From: Pseudovibrio zosterae
GTDB lineage: Bacteria; Pseudomonadota; Alphaproteobacteria; Rhizobiales; Stappiaceae
Direction of reading: 5' to 3'
Assembly (NCBI RefSeq): GCF_033843645.1
Contig: NZ_JAWXVZ010000003.1
Span: 248,001 to 312,000, forward strand
Length of the DNA: 64,000 nt
The translations under genes were made by a program, and so were the position numbers. Of the stretch, positions 1 through 7,732 are shown one piece after another. Below the pieces are notes generated by a model that worked only from the letters and a program-made list of their open reading frames with translations, was not told the origin of the DNA and made no database searches. Every line of letters begins with the position of its first letter. Within the stretch, counting starts at the first letter, position 1.

Positions 1-147
1 GCGGCAGAGTTCGTTGAAGCGCACTGGACCGTCCTTCAAATGCCAGAGCAGCGACGCGCGCCACTTTCCCCCAATCACCCGCATGGCCTTCTCGATCGGG
101 CAAGGCTCAAGGCAAACCGCCATATGTCCGTCTTCGCTGTTGTGCAT
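1..147 (-). CDS. HxlR-family transcriptional regulator, N-terminal part
   Basis: The first 49 residues of a protein that runs off the left edge; ATG at 147 on the minus strand. Residues 12-31 carry the family's N-terminal signature: a conserved Cys, then CPIEKAMRVIGGKW, which opens the winged-helix DNA-binding domain, followed by the L-L-DGPVRFNEL type recognition segment. HxlR proteins are homodimeric repressors or activators that often sense electrophiles or quinones through that Cys. It is divergent from the MdaB-like reductase at 259, with a 9-bp inverted repeat between them, so autoregulation and control of the reductase is the natural inference. The C-terminal half cannot be judged. Confidence 0.85.
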   Translation of the reverse strand, partial: MHNSEDGHMAVCLEPCPIEKAMRVIGGKWRASLLWHLKDGPVRFNELCR

Positions 148-163
148 AAGCTGCCTTTCGCTA

Positions 164-204
164 GGTGGTACAAAAAAATGTACTGGTTTACAGTATGTAC
201 CACC
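164..204. promoter_or_regulatory. Probable HxlR operator in the divergent promoter
   Basis: GGTGGTACA (164-172) and TGTACCACC (196-204) form a perfect 9-bp inverted repeat, with a further TGTAC at 179-183, so the GTAC core occurs three times in 41 bp. It lies between the HxlR gene (start 147) and the reductase (start 259). Operators of this dyad type are usual for HxlR dimers. The assignment is inference from position and symmetry. Confidence 0.6.
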
Positions 205-258
205 GATGATACCCCAGTGCCAACACCTTACGCAACCCACTTGAAGGACGAGGTAGCA

Positions 259-813
259 ATGCAAAAAGCACTGATCATTCTGGGCACTGAAACCAAGGCT
301 TTTTCTGGCGGTCAGTTTAACCGTGGCCTGTTTGATATGGCCGTGGAAATGCTCTCTACCAAGTATGAAGTAACCACCACGATCATCGAGGAAGGCTACG
401 ACGTCGATGAGGAAATCGCCAAGTTCAAGGCGGCGGATGTGGTCATCTATCAGTACCCGATCTATTGGTTCATGCCGCCATCTGCCATGAAGCTGTATCT
501 GGACGAAGTCTACCGGTTTGGCGACTTCTTCGGCTTCACCGATGGTCCATACGGCTCAGGTGGCATGATGCAGGGCAAGAAACTGATGCTCTCCACCACT
601 TGGAATTCACCAAAGGAGAACTTTGGTGATGAAGAGGGCTTCTACCGCGGCAAGAGCATGGAAGACATGCTTCTTCCAATCATCAAGTCCCACGAATACT
701 GCGGGTTTGAGGTGCTGCCGTTGTTCTCCAGCCATGACGTCGTAAAGAACGCAGACTATGCGAGCGATGCTGCCCGCTACGCAGAGCACTTGAAGAAGAC
801 GTTCGATCTGTGA
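259..813 (+). CDS. MdaB/KefF-type NAD(P)H:quinone oxidoreductase
   Basis: A 184-residue flavodoxin-fold protein closely resembling E. coli MdaB (modulator of drug activity B) in length and motifs: an N-terminal phosphate-loop region, the DVVIYQYPIYWFMPPSAMK segment after the second strand, and the YGSGG-MQGKK-MLS-TWNSP block that holds FAD and NADPH in this family. MdaB reduces quinones by two electrons, avoiding semiquinone formation. The ATG at 259 is chosen over longer in-frame starts because GGACGAGG lies just upstream and the extra residues match nothing. It is divergent from an HxlR gene, which fits induction by quinones or other electrophiles. A strong terminator follows at 831. Confidence 0.85.
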   Translation: MQKALIILGTETKAFSGGQFNRGLFDMAVEMLSTKYEVTTTIIEEGYDVDEEIAKFKAADVVIYQYPIYWFMPPSAMKLYLDEVYRFGDFFGFTDGPYGSGGMMQGKKLMLSTTWNSPKENFGDEEGFYRGKSMEDMLLPIIKSHEYCGFEVLPLFSSHDVVKNADYASDAARYAEHLKKTFDL

Positions 814-830
814 TCCTGCGATCAAACCAG

Positions 831-854
831 CGGCGGCCATTGGCCGCCGTTTTT
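831..854 (+). terminator. Rho-independent terminator after the quinone reductase
   Basis: Stem CGGCGGCC (831-838) / GGCCGCCG (842-849), 3-nt loop, then five T. It overlaps the end of the convergent gene at 853. Confidence 0.85.
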
Positions 855-1545
855 ACTCCGGCAGCGCGATCATCAAATGGTCGCTCATGGGCGTTGCCAA
901 TACGGAGAACTGCTCGATGGGAGCGCACAGACGACCGCTCTCCTGAATGGCTTCAAGGCTTGCTTTCCAGCGCACAGCGCCAGTGGCAACCGGAAACATC
1001 ATGCGCGACAGCATGGTGCCGACACCATCGTGAAACGTTAGAAAGCCAGCGCTAGGGCCCGAAGGCACCAGCCGGGTCGCCAACAGCAGCTTGCGGTCTT
1101 CGTCATGAATAGCCGTCTCCAGCAAGCCCGGTGGCACGGCGCAGACGCTGGAAATGCCCTCAGCCGTCACAGCATCATTCACTGCAACCAGTTTGGGCGC
1201 TCCATTTCCTGCAAGCGCCTCAAACTTGGCCAGATCGAGGGCGGGGTCACGCGGCCATACCGCCCAAACAGTAATCACCGCTACGGAGAAAGTCAGCGCG
1301 TAGTCGTTGAAGATGCGATAGGTGGGAGAAGGATGCAGCTTTGCCAGTGGGATCCAGATCACGCCGCACACAGCGTAAAAAATCGCTGCGATGGCCGCTG
1401 CTGGCAAGAACCAGGGCGCGCCATACCACACCCCTCCAAAAAGCATGAGTAATACAAAAAAGAAGGCGGGAAACACCTTCCTCCAGCCACCGCTATGGAA
1501 AATGAGAAGAGGCGAGGCAATCAATGCCAGAATGGTGAACAGCAC
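853..1545 (-). CDS. Uncharacterised membrane protein downstream of glyQ
   Basis: A 230-residue protein with a GTG start at 1545, the only reasonable start in the open frame. The first ~100 residues are hydrophobic and hold about four membrane segments (near 1-15, 24-42, 45-66 and 83-97). The remaining ~130 residues form a soluble domain with no family I recognise. It follows glyQ on the same strand, but a terminator at 1621-1648 separates them. In related genomes a membrane protein of unknown function commonly sits between glyQ and glyS; here no glyS follows, as the next gene is the convergent reductase. The N-terminus may be shortened, because the upstream frame is also hydrophobic but lacks a start codon. 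Confidence 0.7.
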   Translation of the reverse strand: MLFTILALIASPLLIFHSGGWRKVFPAFFFVLLMLFGGVWYGAPWFLPAAAIAAIFYAVCGVIWIPLAKLHPSPTYRIFNDYALTFSVAVITVWAVWPRDPALDLAKFEALAGNGAPKLVAVNDAVTAEGISSVCAVPPGLLETAIHDEDRKLLLATRLVPSGPSAGFLTFHDGVGTMLSRMMFPVATGAVRWKASLEAIQESGRLCAPIEQFSVLATPMSDHLMIALPE

Positions 1546-1620
1546 GGGCAGGGCCTTCAGGAAAAATATGGTTAGGCCTCAGATAGGCTGGGTGCCGGTT
1601 CTCGCAAGGCCATAGCAAAG

Positions 1621-1648
1621 AAAAAGCCGACCCAACAGGATCGGCTTT
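1621..1648 (-). terminator. Rho-independent terminator after glyQ
   Basis: Stem AAAGCCGA / TCGGCTTT (1623-1630 and 1641-1648), followed on the minus strand by a T run. It lies 28 bases past the glyQ stop. Confidence 0.85.
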
Positions 1649-1675
1649 GAACTCTGTTCACGTGTCGCGTAGGGC

Positions 1676-2632
1676 TCAGCCTTTGTAACCGACGCCGCCC
1701 GCTTCGGTCTGCAAAAAGGCAGCACCACAAGCGCGGGAAAGTTCGCGTACCCGCAGGATGTAGCTTTGGCGCTCGGTCACGGAGATCACGCCGCGCGCAT
1801 CCAGCAAGTTAAATACGTGAGAAGCTTTGATGGCTTGGTCGTAGGCTGGCAGAACCATTTTGTAGAGGCCATCGCCCGCTTCTTCCATGGCCTTCTGGCC
1901 TGCTTCCAGAAGACGCTTGCACTCGTCCTCGTGGTCTTTGAAGTGGCGGAACAGCATTTCAGTGTCTGCATGCTCGAAGTTGTGCCGGGAGTATTCCTGC
2001 TCTGCTTGCAGGAACACGTCACCATAAGTGACCTTTTCGTCGCCTTCACGGCCATTGAAGTTAAGGTCGTAAACGTTGTCGACGCCCTGAACATACATGG
2101 CGATGCGCTCAAGGCCGTAGGTCAGCTCACCGGAAACCGGGTTGCACTCAAAACCGGCAACCTGCTGGAAGTAAGTGAACTGGGAAACTTCCATACCGTC
2201 ACACCAGCACTCCCAGCCAAGGCCCCAAGCGCCAAGGGTTGGGCTTTCCCAGTCATCTTCCACGAAACGCACGTCATGCAAATCTGTATCGATGCCAATG
2301 GCCCGCAGAGACTCCAGATACAGCTCCTGAAGGTTCTCCGGGGAAGGCTTCAGGATCACCTGAAATTGGTAGTAGTGTTGCAGGCGGTTTGGGTTTTCAC
2401 CGTACCGGCCATCAGTTGGGCGACGAGAGGGCTGAACGTAAGCAGCTTTCCAAGGGCGCGGACCAAGAGAGCGCAGGGTGGTTCCCGGATGAAATGTGCC
2501 TGCGCCAACTTCCATGTCGTAAGGCTGCAGAATAACGCAACCCTTGTCGGCCCAGAACTGTTGCAGGGTCAGAAGCAGACCCTGAAAAGACTTGGTTGGC
2601 TGCATGTGAGCTGGAACATCGTCGCGAGACAT
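1676..2632 (-). CDS. glyQ: Glycyl-tRNA synthetase alpha subunit
   Basis: A 318-residue protein matching bacterial GlyQ end to end. This is the catalytic class II subunit of the alpha2-beta2 synthetase that charges tRNA(Gly). Recognisable blocks are FQGLLLTLQQFW near the N-terminus, QPYDMEVGAGTFHP, the motif 2 region around RRPTDGRYGENPNRLQHYYQ, and the WGLGWE-WCDGMEV-QFTYFQQ block. The ATG at 2632 has AGGA about 10 bases upstream; an alternative Met at residue 10 aligns better with shorter homologues. The partner glyS is usually nearby but is absent from this window. A terminator at 2841-2870 separates it from the upstream sppA transcript, so it should have its own promoter in 2633-2840. Confidence 0.97.
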   Translation of the reverse strand: MSRDDVPAHMQPTKSFQGLLLTLQQFWADKGCVILQPYDMEVGAGTFHPGTTLRSLGPRPWKAAYVQPSRRPTDGRYGENPNRLQHYYQFQVILKPSPENLQELYLESLRAIGIDTDLHDVRFVEDDWESPTLGAWGLGWECWCDGMEVSQFTYFQQVAGFECNPVSGELTYGLERIAMYVQGVDNVYDLNFNGREGDEKVTYGDVFLQAEQEYSRHNFEHADTEMLFRHFKDHEDECKRLLEAGQKAMEEAGDGLYKMVLPAYDQAIKASHVFNLLDARGVISVTERQSYILRVRELSRACGAAFLQTEAGGVGYKG

Positions 2633-2840
2633 TTCGAGAGCTTCCTAAAGTCGCTGTGAAAACGTGGGGCGCGCAGAACACGCAAAAAACTGTTGGCTGG
2701 ACTGGTGCCACGACAAAACGCGAAGGTCAAGCGCAGCTATGCCTAACACCCCGTTTTAGCAAGAGGTAATGCGCGTGGAGCGCCAATCTTGAGCGGTGAG
2801 GCGAAAGGGCTGGAACGGACAGAAGCACTTGGCCGTTCAA

Positions 2841-2870
2841 AAAACAAAGGCGCGCGGAAACCCGCACGCC
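2841..2870 (-). terminator. Terminator after the sppA / small membrane protein pair
   Basis: On the minus strand GGCGTGCGG / CCGCGCGCC (arms 2862-2870 and 2849-2857) with a short loop, followed by TTTGTTTTTT. It closes the transcript that ends at 2905. Confidence 0.75.
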
Positions 2871-2904
2871 TGAACGTTTATACATAACGACTTTTGGGAA
2901 AGCC

Positions 2905-3102
2905 TCAGTCGATCGGGCGGTACTTGCCGGTCACTGGGTCCTGAACCAGACGGGTGTAGGATGCGTCTGGTCGAACCTTGCGTGCCTTGGCATAGACTGG
3001 TTGCGCCATTGTTTCCTGGAAGCGTTCCATTTCCCGCTTTACGGTTTTGTAAAGCAATACACCACCAGCCAACAACGCAATGCTACCAAGTACTTCGGTC
3101 AT
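2905..3102 (-). CDS. Small single-pass membrane protein
   Basis: A 65-residue protein with one hydrophobic segment at residues 3-18, then a basic, soluble tail with RKVRPDASYTRLVQDPVTGKYRPID-like composition. ATG at 3102 has GAGGAG upstream. It begins 45 bases after the sppA stop on the same strand and is probably co-transcribed with it. Small proteins of this appearance between sppA and glyQ recur in Rhizobiales. Function unknown; a role in envelope proteolysis with SppA is only a guess from position. Confidence 0.75.
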   Translation of the reverse strand: MTEVLGSIALLAGGVLLYKTVKREMERFQETMAQPVYAKARKVRPDASYTRLVQDPVTGKYRPID

Positions 3103-3147
3103 ACCAAGGGACTCCTCAAGTCGTTAAGGGGCCCTCGCAGGACAGCT

Positions 3148-4005
3148 TCACAGACCATATCGCGCCCAGAGCGCTTTTTCTTCCATCACGGATATGGTCG
3201 TCTCGGGAAGACCCTCTACGCTCCCAAGGTAGGGCGCGATTTGGGATTGCGCAAGAAGACGCCCAAATAATTTCCGCTTCCCATCGATCAGTTTCAGCTC
3301 TGTGTCTTTGCCGTAACGCTCCTTGATGGTGCTGCGCACATCGCTGATCCCGTCGACCAAACCAAGGTCCTGTGCCTTGGCACCCGTCCAGAATAGACCT
3401 GAGAACAGGTCCGGATCATCTGCCAGCACGTCGCCACGGCGGCTCTTCACCATGTCGATGAAGACCTCATGAATTTCCTTTTGCAAGGACTTCAGGTGCT
3501 CGATATCGCCCTTGTTCTCAGGGGCAAATGGATCAAGCGTGACCTTCTTTTCGCCAGCGGTGTAGACGCGGCGCTCGACGCCAAGCTTCTCAATTAGGCC
3601 AGTGTACCCGAAACCGGCTGAGACGACGCCAATCGACCCGACAATGGAGGACGGGTCCACGTAAATGTCGTCCCCCGCCAGGGCGATCATGTAGCCGCCG
3701 GAGGCCGCCACATCTTCCACAAACACCAGAACGTCTTTTTCATGCTCCTCAGCCAGCGCACGGATGCGCTTGAAGATGAGGTTCGACTGAACGGGCGAGC
3801 CGCCCGGAGAGTTGATGGACAGAGCAACGGCAGGAGCCTCCTTCATCTTGAAAGCGGTCTCCAACGGACCAGCCGCACTCGCCAGTGTCAGGCCGGGACG
3901 CAGAGGAGATGAGATGCCTATTGCACCATGAAGCCGCACGACGGGGATAACTGGTTTGGATTGACCCCATTTTCCCGGAAGTAATTTGCGCAGCTTCTTC
4001 AACAC
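3148..4005 (-). CDS. sppA: S49-family signal peptide peptidase (SppA/SohB type)
   Basis: A 285-residue serine protease of the short S49 type (one protease domain, as in archaeal and Bacillus SppA, not the doubled E. coli form). The nucleophile is Ser102 in VAASGGYM; the general-base Lys is 153 or 154 in the TAGEKKV segment about 50 residues later, as expected for the Ser-Lys dyad. The SINSPGGSP block (63-71) is the oxyanion strand seen in this family and in ClpP-like folds. The N-terminal ~20 residues are basic and only moderately hydrophobic, so membrane anchoring is uncertain. It cleaves leftover signal peptides in the membrane. First gene of a pair with the small protein at 2905. Confidence 0.92.
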   Translation of the reverse strand: MLKKLRKLLPGKWGQSKPVIPVVRLHGAIGISSPLRPGLTLASAAGPLETAFKMKEAPAVALSINSPGGSPVQSNLIFKRIRALAEEHEKDVLVFVEDVAASGGYMIALAGDDIYVDPSSIVGSIGVVSAGFGYTGLIEKLGVERRVYTAGEKKVTLDPFAPENKGDIEHLKSLQKEIHEVFIDMVKSRRGDVLADDPDLFSGLFWTGAKAQDLGLVDGISDVRSTIKERYGKDTELKLIDGKRKLFGRLLAQSQIAPYLGSVEGLPETTISVMEEKALWARYGL

Positions 4006-4250
4006 GGCGTTTCCTCTTAAAATCTACTCGTTTTATTCAAACCAACGCACGATCAACGCAAACCGCGTACGTGCCTTATTCCCCAATGTTAAGTGGGCCA
4101 GCCCATGGGTTGCTGCAAGCCTGCAGTTCCCGTTACCCCCTGATAGAAAGCGAAATATCGATTTTTTCCGGATAGGGGAATAACTTCAGGGCACGCAAAC
4201 GGGCGCAACCCGATGGCCTGCATGAACGCGAGGGGGATAACTTGAGGGGG

Positions 4251-5198
4251 CTAAAGCTGCGTGAACGCGCTCTTGATCGCCAGCATGTCCCGCCAGACAA
4301 ACCGTTTTTCGATCGGGTTTCGCAACAGATAGGCCGGGTGGAAGGTCGCAATGGCCTGCCGCTCGATGCCGCCCTGATCATAGGTCATCCAGCGGCCGCG
4401 CAGTTTGCGAATGCCGTCTCGTGCCCCCGCAAGGCTTTGAGCGGAAGCGGCACCGAGGAAAACCACAATGCTCGGATTTACAAGCTCAATTTGCCTTTGA
4501 ATGAAGGGTCGGCAGATCTCTGTTTCCTGCGGCGTTGGCGTGCGGTTCCCCGGTGGTCGCCACGGCACCACGTTGCCAACGTAAACCTGCGAACGGTCCA
4601 TGCCAGCAGCCGCCATGATACGGTCCAGCAACTGTCCGGAGCGTCCAACAAAAGGCACGCCCTGAAGGTCCTCATCCCGGCCGGGAGCCTCACCGATCAT
4701 CATGATGCGCGCATGAGGATTACCGTCAGAAAAAACGAGGTTCTTGGCGGTCTGTTTCAGGTTGCAGCCGTCAAAGCGCGCGAGGATATCTTTGAGTTCA
4801 TCCAGCGTCTTGGCGCTTGCAGCAGCTTCTCGCGCCGAGCTGACCACCTTATGATCTGGAATAACTGCAGAAACTTGAGCATTCGGGCCACTTGCGGGGG
4901 CATCGGAGCTGCGCTTGGTTCGGTCGAGAATGGCCTTGGCCGCTGCGCGCATATCTTGGTTGGCGGCTGCCTCCCGCGCTTGCTGAACAGGGGCATAAAT
5001 GCGTCCGGAAGGCTGCTGGTTGCCCGGTGTACTCGGGTGCGGCTCTCGGGTGCTTGCTGCGCGCTGGCTCAGCTGCTGTGCCGATTGGGCATAGCGATCA
5101 ACAGGTTCGTCATCCAGTGGGCAATCCACGCCAGCGGCTATCAGGAACTCCAGATAGGCCTCAAGCATTGCAGGATCGGTGGGGGATAACTCGCTCAT
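4251..5198 (-). CDS. Family-4-like uracil-DNA glycosylase lacking Fe-S cysteines
   Basis: A 315-residue protein whose C-terminal ~175 residues form a uracil-DNA glycosylase domain: motif A GEAPGRDED (169-177), GVPFVGRSGQLLD (180-192), WRPPGNRTPTP (213-223) and motif B TFHPAYLL (285-292, His287). It would excise uracil from DNA in base-excision repair. Classical family-4 enzymes bind a 4Fe-4S cluster through four Cys. Only Cys145 and Cys229 are present; the second Cys of the first pair is missing and the usual Lys-Cys before RPPGNR is Pro-Trp (Trp213). The N-terminal ~140 residues are Ala/Gln-rich and low in complexity. Proteins of this form are common in alphaproteobacteria and often misnamed as phage SPO1 polymerase-related. 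Divergent from ETF-QO. Confidence 0.88.
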   Translation of the reverse strand: MSELSPTDPAMLEAYLEFLIAAGVDCPLDDEPVDRYAQSAQQLSQRAASTREPHPSTPGNQQPSGRIYAPVQQAREAAANQDMRAAAKAILDRTKRSSDAPASGPNAQVSAVIPDHKVVSSAREAAASAKTLDELKDILARFDGCNLKQTAKNLVFSDGNPHARIMMIGEAPGRDEDLQGVPFVGRSGQLLDRIMAAAGMDRSQVYVGNVVPWRPPGNRTPTPQETEICRPFIQRQIELVNPSIVVFLGAASAQSLAGARDGIRKLRGRWMTYDQGGIERQAIATFHPAYLLRNPIEKRFVWRDMLAIKSAFTQL

Positions 5199-5575
5199 GG
5201 TCTCCTGAAGTCGCTGGGAATAACTCTGGTCAAACGCCGTCTCTCCATGGGCGAGGGGCGCGTAAATGTCAAACTATTAGCTAAGCTGGGCATTTGGCAA
5301 ATCCAGACCATTTAAATGAGCATGGTTCAGCGAATTCCGAAAAAGCGCCTGTTTACAATGGGGAGAAACCACCCGCTCAACGTTTGGTAGAATGGGTTTT
5401 CTTACAGAAAACCGCTCCAGATTGCTCCTTAAAACGCATTGCGGTGAGTTTTTTTCTCAATTACACCGAAATGAACAGATCGAAAAAACATATAGTTCGG
5501 GCGCACTGCACAAAAATTTGCAGGAACTATAGCAGTCGAAACTAAGGGCATTAGGCGGCCCAGAGGGAGTTGATA
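5199..5575. other. Intergenic region between uracil-DNA glycosylase and ETF-QO
   Basis: A 377-base divergent promoter region without a credible gene. Its one clear structure is a nested inverted repeat at 5491-5531, described separately. The last 12 bases hold GAGGGAG, the ETF-QO ribosome binding site. Confidence 0.6.
5491..5531. promoter_or_regulatory. Nested inverted repeats upstream of ETF-QO
   Basis: Outer arms TATAGTTC (5491-5498) and GAACTATA (5524-5531) are a perfect dyad. Inside sits a near-palindrome, CTGCACAAAAATTTGCAG (5506-5523). It ends 45 bases before the ETF-QO start, so it could be an operator or a 5' UTR hairpin. No known regulator site is recognised. Confidence 0.45.
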
Positions 5576-7249
5576 ATGGCGGACGCACTGCCAGAACGCG
5601 AATCGATGGAATTTGATGTTGTGATCGTTGGCGCAGGCCCTGCTGGCCTTTCTGCCGCGATCCGGATTAAGCAGCTTGCTCAGGAAAAGGGCGAGGATAT
5701 CAGCGTTGTCGTTCTGGAGAAGGGCTCCGAAGTTGGCGCGCACATTCTCTCCGGCGCGGTTATTGACCCGATTGGCCTTGATAAACTTCTCCCCGATTGG
5801 CGCAAAGATGATAGTGCGCCCATCAAGACGGAAGTTAAGGCTGACCACTTCCTTGCTTTGGGGCCTGCAGGCAGCGTTCGCATTCCGAACTTCCTGATGC
5901 CCAAGCTCATGAACAACCACGGCAACTACATCGTGTCCCTTGGAAACGTATGCCGCTGGCTCGCCGAGAAGGCCGAGGCAATGGGCGTCGAAATCTATCC
6001 GGGTTTTGCCGCTGCAGAGGTGCTCTACAACGAAGAAGGCAAGGTCATCGGTGTCGCGACTGGCGACATGGGTGTTGCGCGCGATGGCACGCCGAAGGAC
6101 GCATACATGCGCGGAATGGCGCTTCTCGGCAAGTATGTGCTCATTGGTGAAGGGGTTCGCGGTTCTCTTGCCAAGCAGCTCATCGAGAAGTTTGATCTGG
6201 ACCGCGACAGCGACCATCCGAAGTTTGGCATCGGTATCAAGGAACTTTGGGAGATCGATCCGAAGAAGCACAACCAGGGTCTTGTGCAGCACAGCTTGGG
6301 CTGGCCGCTGGACAACAAGACCGGGGGCGGCTCGTTCCTTTATCATCTGGAAGACAATCAGGTCGCCGTGGGTTTCGTGGTGCACCTGAACTACCAGAAT
6401 CCCTACATGTCCCCGTTTGAGGAGTTCCAGCGCTTCAAGACCCACCCGGCCATTCGCGATGTTTTCGAAGGCGGGAAGCGCATTTCCTACGGCGCCCGCG
6501 CCATCTCCGAAGGGGGATATCAGTCCGTGCCGAAGCTGTCTTTCCCGGGCGGCCTTCTCATTGGATGCTCCGCAGGCTTTGTAAATGTTCCCCGCATCAA
6601 GGGCTCTCACAACGCCATGCTCTCCGGCATTTTGGCGGGGGAAACTGTTTTTGCCTCCGTGAATAAGGGTGAAGCGCAAGAGGAGCTTACCTCGTTCGAT
6701 ACCGCTTGGCGCGAAAGCGAAATCGGTCAGGACCTGAAGAAGGTTCGCAACGTGAAGCCGCTCCTGTCCAAGTTCGGTACCGTGTTCGGCATGGCGCTTT
6801 CCGGCCTCGACATGTGGACCAACGAACTGATGGGCTTCTCCTTGTTCGGCACCATGTCCCATGGCAAGACAGATGCACAGAGCCTGAAACCTGCCAAGGA
6901 TTGCAAGAAAATCGAGTATCCAAAGCCCGACGGAAAGATCAGCTTTGACAAGTTGTCCTCTGTGTTCTTGTCGAACACGAACCACGAGGAGGACCAGCCG
7001 ATCCATCTGAAACTGCGGGATGAAGCTCTGCAGAAGCTCTCCGAGCATGATGTGTATGCAGGTCCGTCAAACCGGTATTGCCCGGCAGGTGTTTACGAAT
7101 GGGTTGAAGAGGGTGAAGACGCGCCGCGCTTCCAGATCAACGCTCAGAACTGCGTTCATTGCAAGACCTGTGACATCAAGGATCCGAACGGCAACATCAC
7201 CTGGACAGTTCCCGAGGGAACTGGCGGGCCGAACTATCCGAACATGTGA
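5576..7249 (+). CDS. Electron-transfer flavoprotein:ubiquinone oxidoreductase
   Basis: A 557-residue ETF-QO (ETFDH). It takes electrons from reduced ETF, loaded by acyl-CoA and other dehydrogenases, and passes them to ubiquinone at the inner membrane. The N-terminus has the FAD-binding fold (VIVGAGPAGLSAAI). The C-terminus carries the single 4Fe-4S site: Cys in RYCPAGVYEW plus the NCVHCKTCDIKDP cluster, followed by the usual GGPNYPNM end. The start is ATG 5576 rather than the TTG two codons earlier because GAGGGAG lies 6 bases upstream. It ends in a strong terminator. The acyl-CoA dehydrogenase at 46 kb and acyl-CoA synthetase at 53.6 kb are plausible users; etfAB are not in the window. Confidence 0.97.
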   Translation: MADALPERESMEFDVVIVGAGPAGLSAAIRIKQLAQEKGEDISVVVLEKGSEVGAHILSGAVIDPIGLDKLLPDWRKDDSAPIKTEVKADHFLALGPAGSVRIPNFLMPKLMNNHGNYIVSLGNVCRWLAEKAEAMGVEIYPGFAAAEVLYNEEGKVIGVATGDMGVARDGTPKDAYMRGMALLGKYVLIGEGVRGSLAKQLIEKFDLDRDSDHPKFGIGIKELWEIDPKKHNQGLVQHSLGWPLDNKTGGGSFLYHLEDNQVAVGFVVHLNYQNPYMSPFEEFQRFKTHPAIRDVFEGGKRISYGARAISEGGYQSVPKLSFPGGLLIGCSAGFVNVPRIKGSHNAMLSGILAGETVFASVNKGEAQEELTSFDTAWRESEIGQDLKKVRNVKPLLSKFGTVFGMALSGLDMWTNELMGFSLFGTMSHGKTDAQSLKPAKDCKKIEYPKPDGKISFDKLSSVFLSNTNHEEDQPIHLKLRDEALQKLSEHDVYAGPSNRYCPAGVYEWVEEGEDAPRFQINAQNCVHCKTCDIKDPNGNITWTVPEGTGGPNYPNM

Positions 7250-7281
7250 TCAGGCGGGCATTGGCCTTTGATCTAACAAGA

Positions 7282-7310
7282 AAAGCCCTCGCTTGGAGCG
7301 GGGGCTTTTT
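7282..7310 (+). terminator. Rho-independent terminator after ETF-QO
   Basis: AAAGCCCTCGC / GCGGGGGCTTT-type stem with a short loop followed by a T run (7282-7310), 32 bases past the stop. Confidence 0.85.
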
Positions 7311-7340
7311 CGTTGGCAGCGATGAAGTGATCCGCTGTGA

Positions 7341-7598
7341 TCAGGCAGCACCCGCATCTGCTTTGGCCGAAAGCGAGATCTCCACACCAAGGGCCTGCAA
7401 AGCGGAGGCCAGCGTTCCCACTGGCACATTGGCATCGCCTGCTTCAAGGCGTTTCACCAGCGCGGGGGTCACCATGAGTTGCTTAGCAAAAGCATCGAGA
7501 GAAAGGCCCGCTTCCTCACGAATGTCCCTGATGCCCTGACCAAGCGTCTTGAGTGTTTGCACCGTAAGGATGCACGGTAGATGTTTGATGGCGCGCAT
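7341..7598 (-). CDS. XRE-type helix-turn-helix protein (copy 1 of a tandem pair)
   Basis: An 85-residue single-domain DNA-binding protein. The HTH of the Cro/C1 class spans about residues 16-72 (IRDIREEAGLSLDAFAKQL as the first helices, then TPALVKRLEAGDANVP as turn and recognition helix), ending in an ALQALGVEISL strand like that of HipB-type antitoxins. About half its residues are identical to the next gene (7733-7990), and both have nearly the same bases before the start (GGAGGATAACTCATG here). Both run in the same direction, 134 bases apart. No toxin or phage gene is adjacent, so it is an orphan regulator of unknown target. Confidence 0.82.
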   Translation of the reverse strand: MRAIKHLPCILTVQTLKTLGQGIRDIREEAGLSLDAFAKQLMVTPALVKRLEAGDANVPVGTLASALQALGVEISLSAKADAGAA

Positions 7599-7732
7599 GA
7601 GTTATCCTCCCTGATGTCTGCATGTTTGTGACTGCATAAAGCAAGCTGAGATTCTGGAAAATTCGGTGAAGCTTCGCTGCGCCATACCGCGCAGTCAGAA
7701 GTGGCTTTTCAGAATGCGGTGCGCACAATACC

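Noticed and set aside
40..258. A longer start for the quinone reductase
   Set aside because: The added 73 residues overlap the divergent regulator and operator and match no part of the MdaB family; ATG 259 has a proper ribosome binding site.
5429..7048. A 539-codon open frame antisense to ETF-QO
   Set aside because: It mirrors the GC-rich third positions of ETF-QO, has no ribosome binding site or recognisable domain, and is the usual shadow of a long GC-biased gene.
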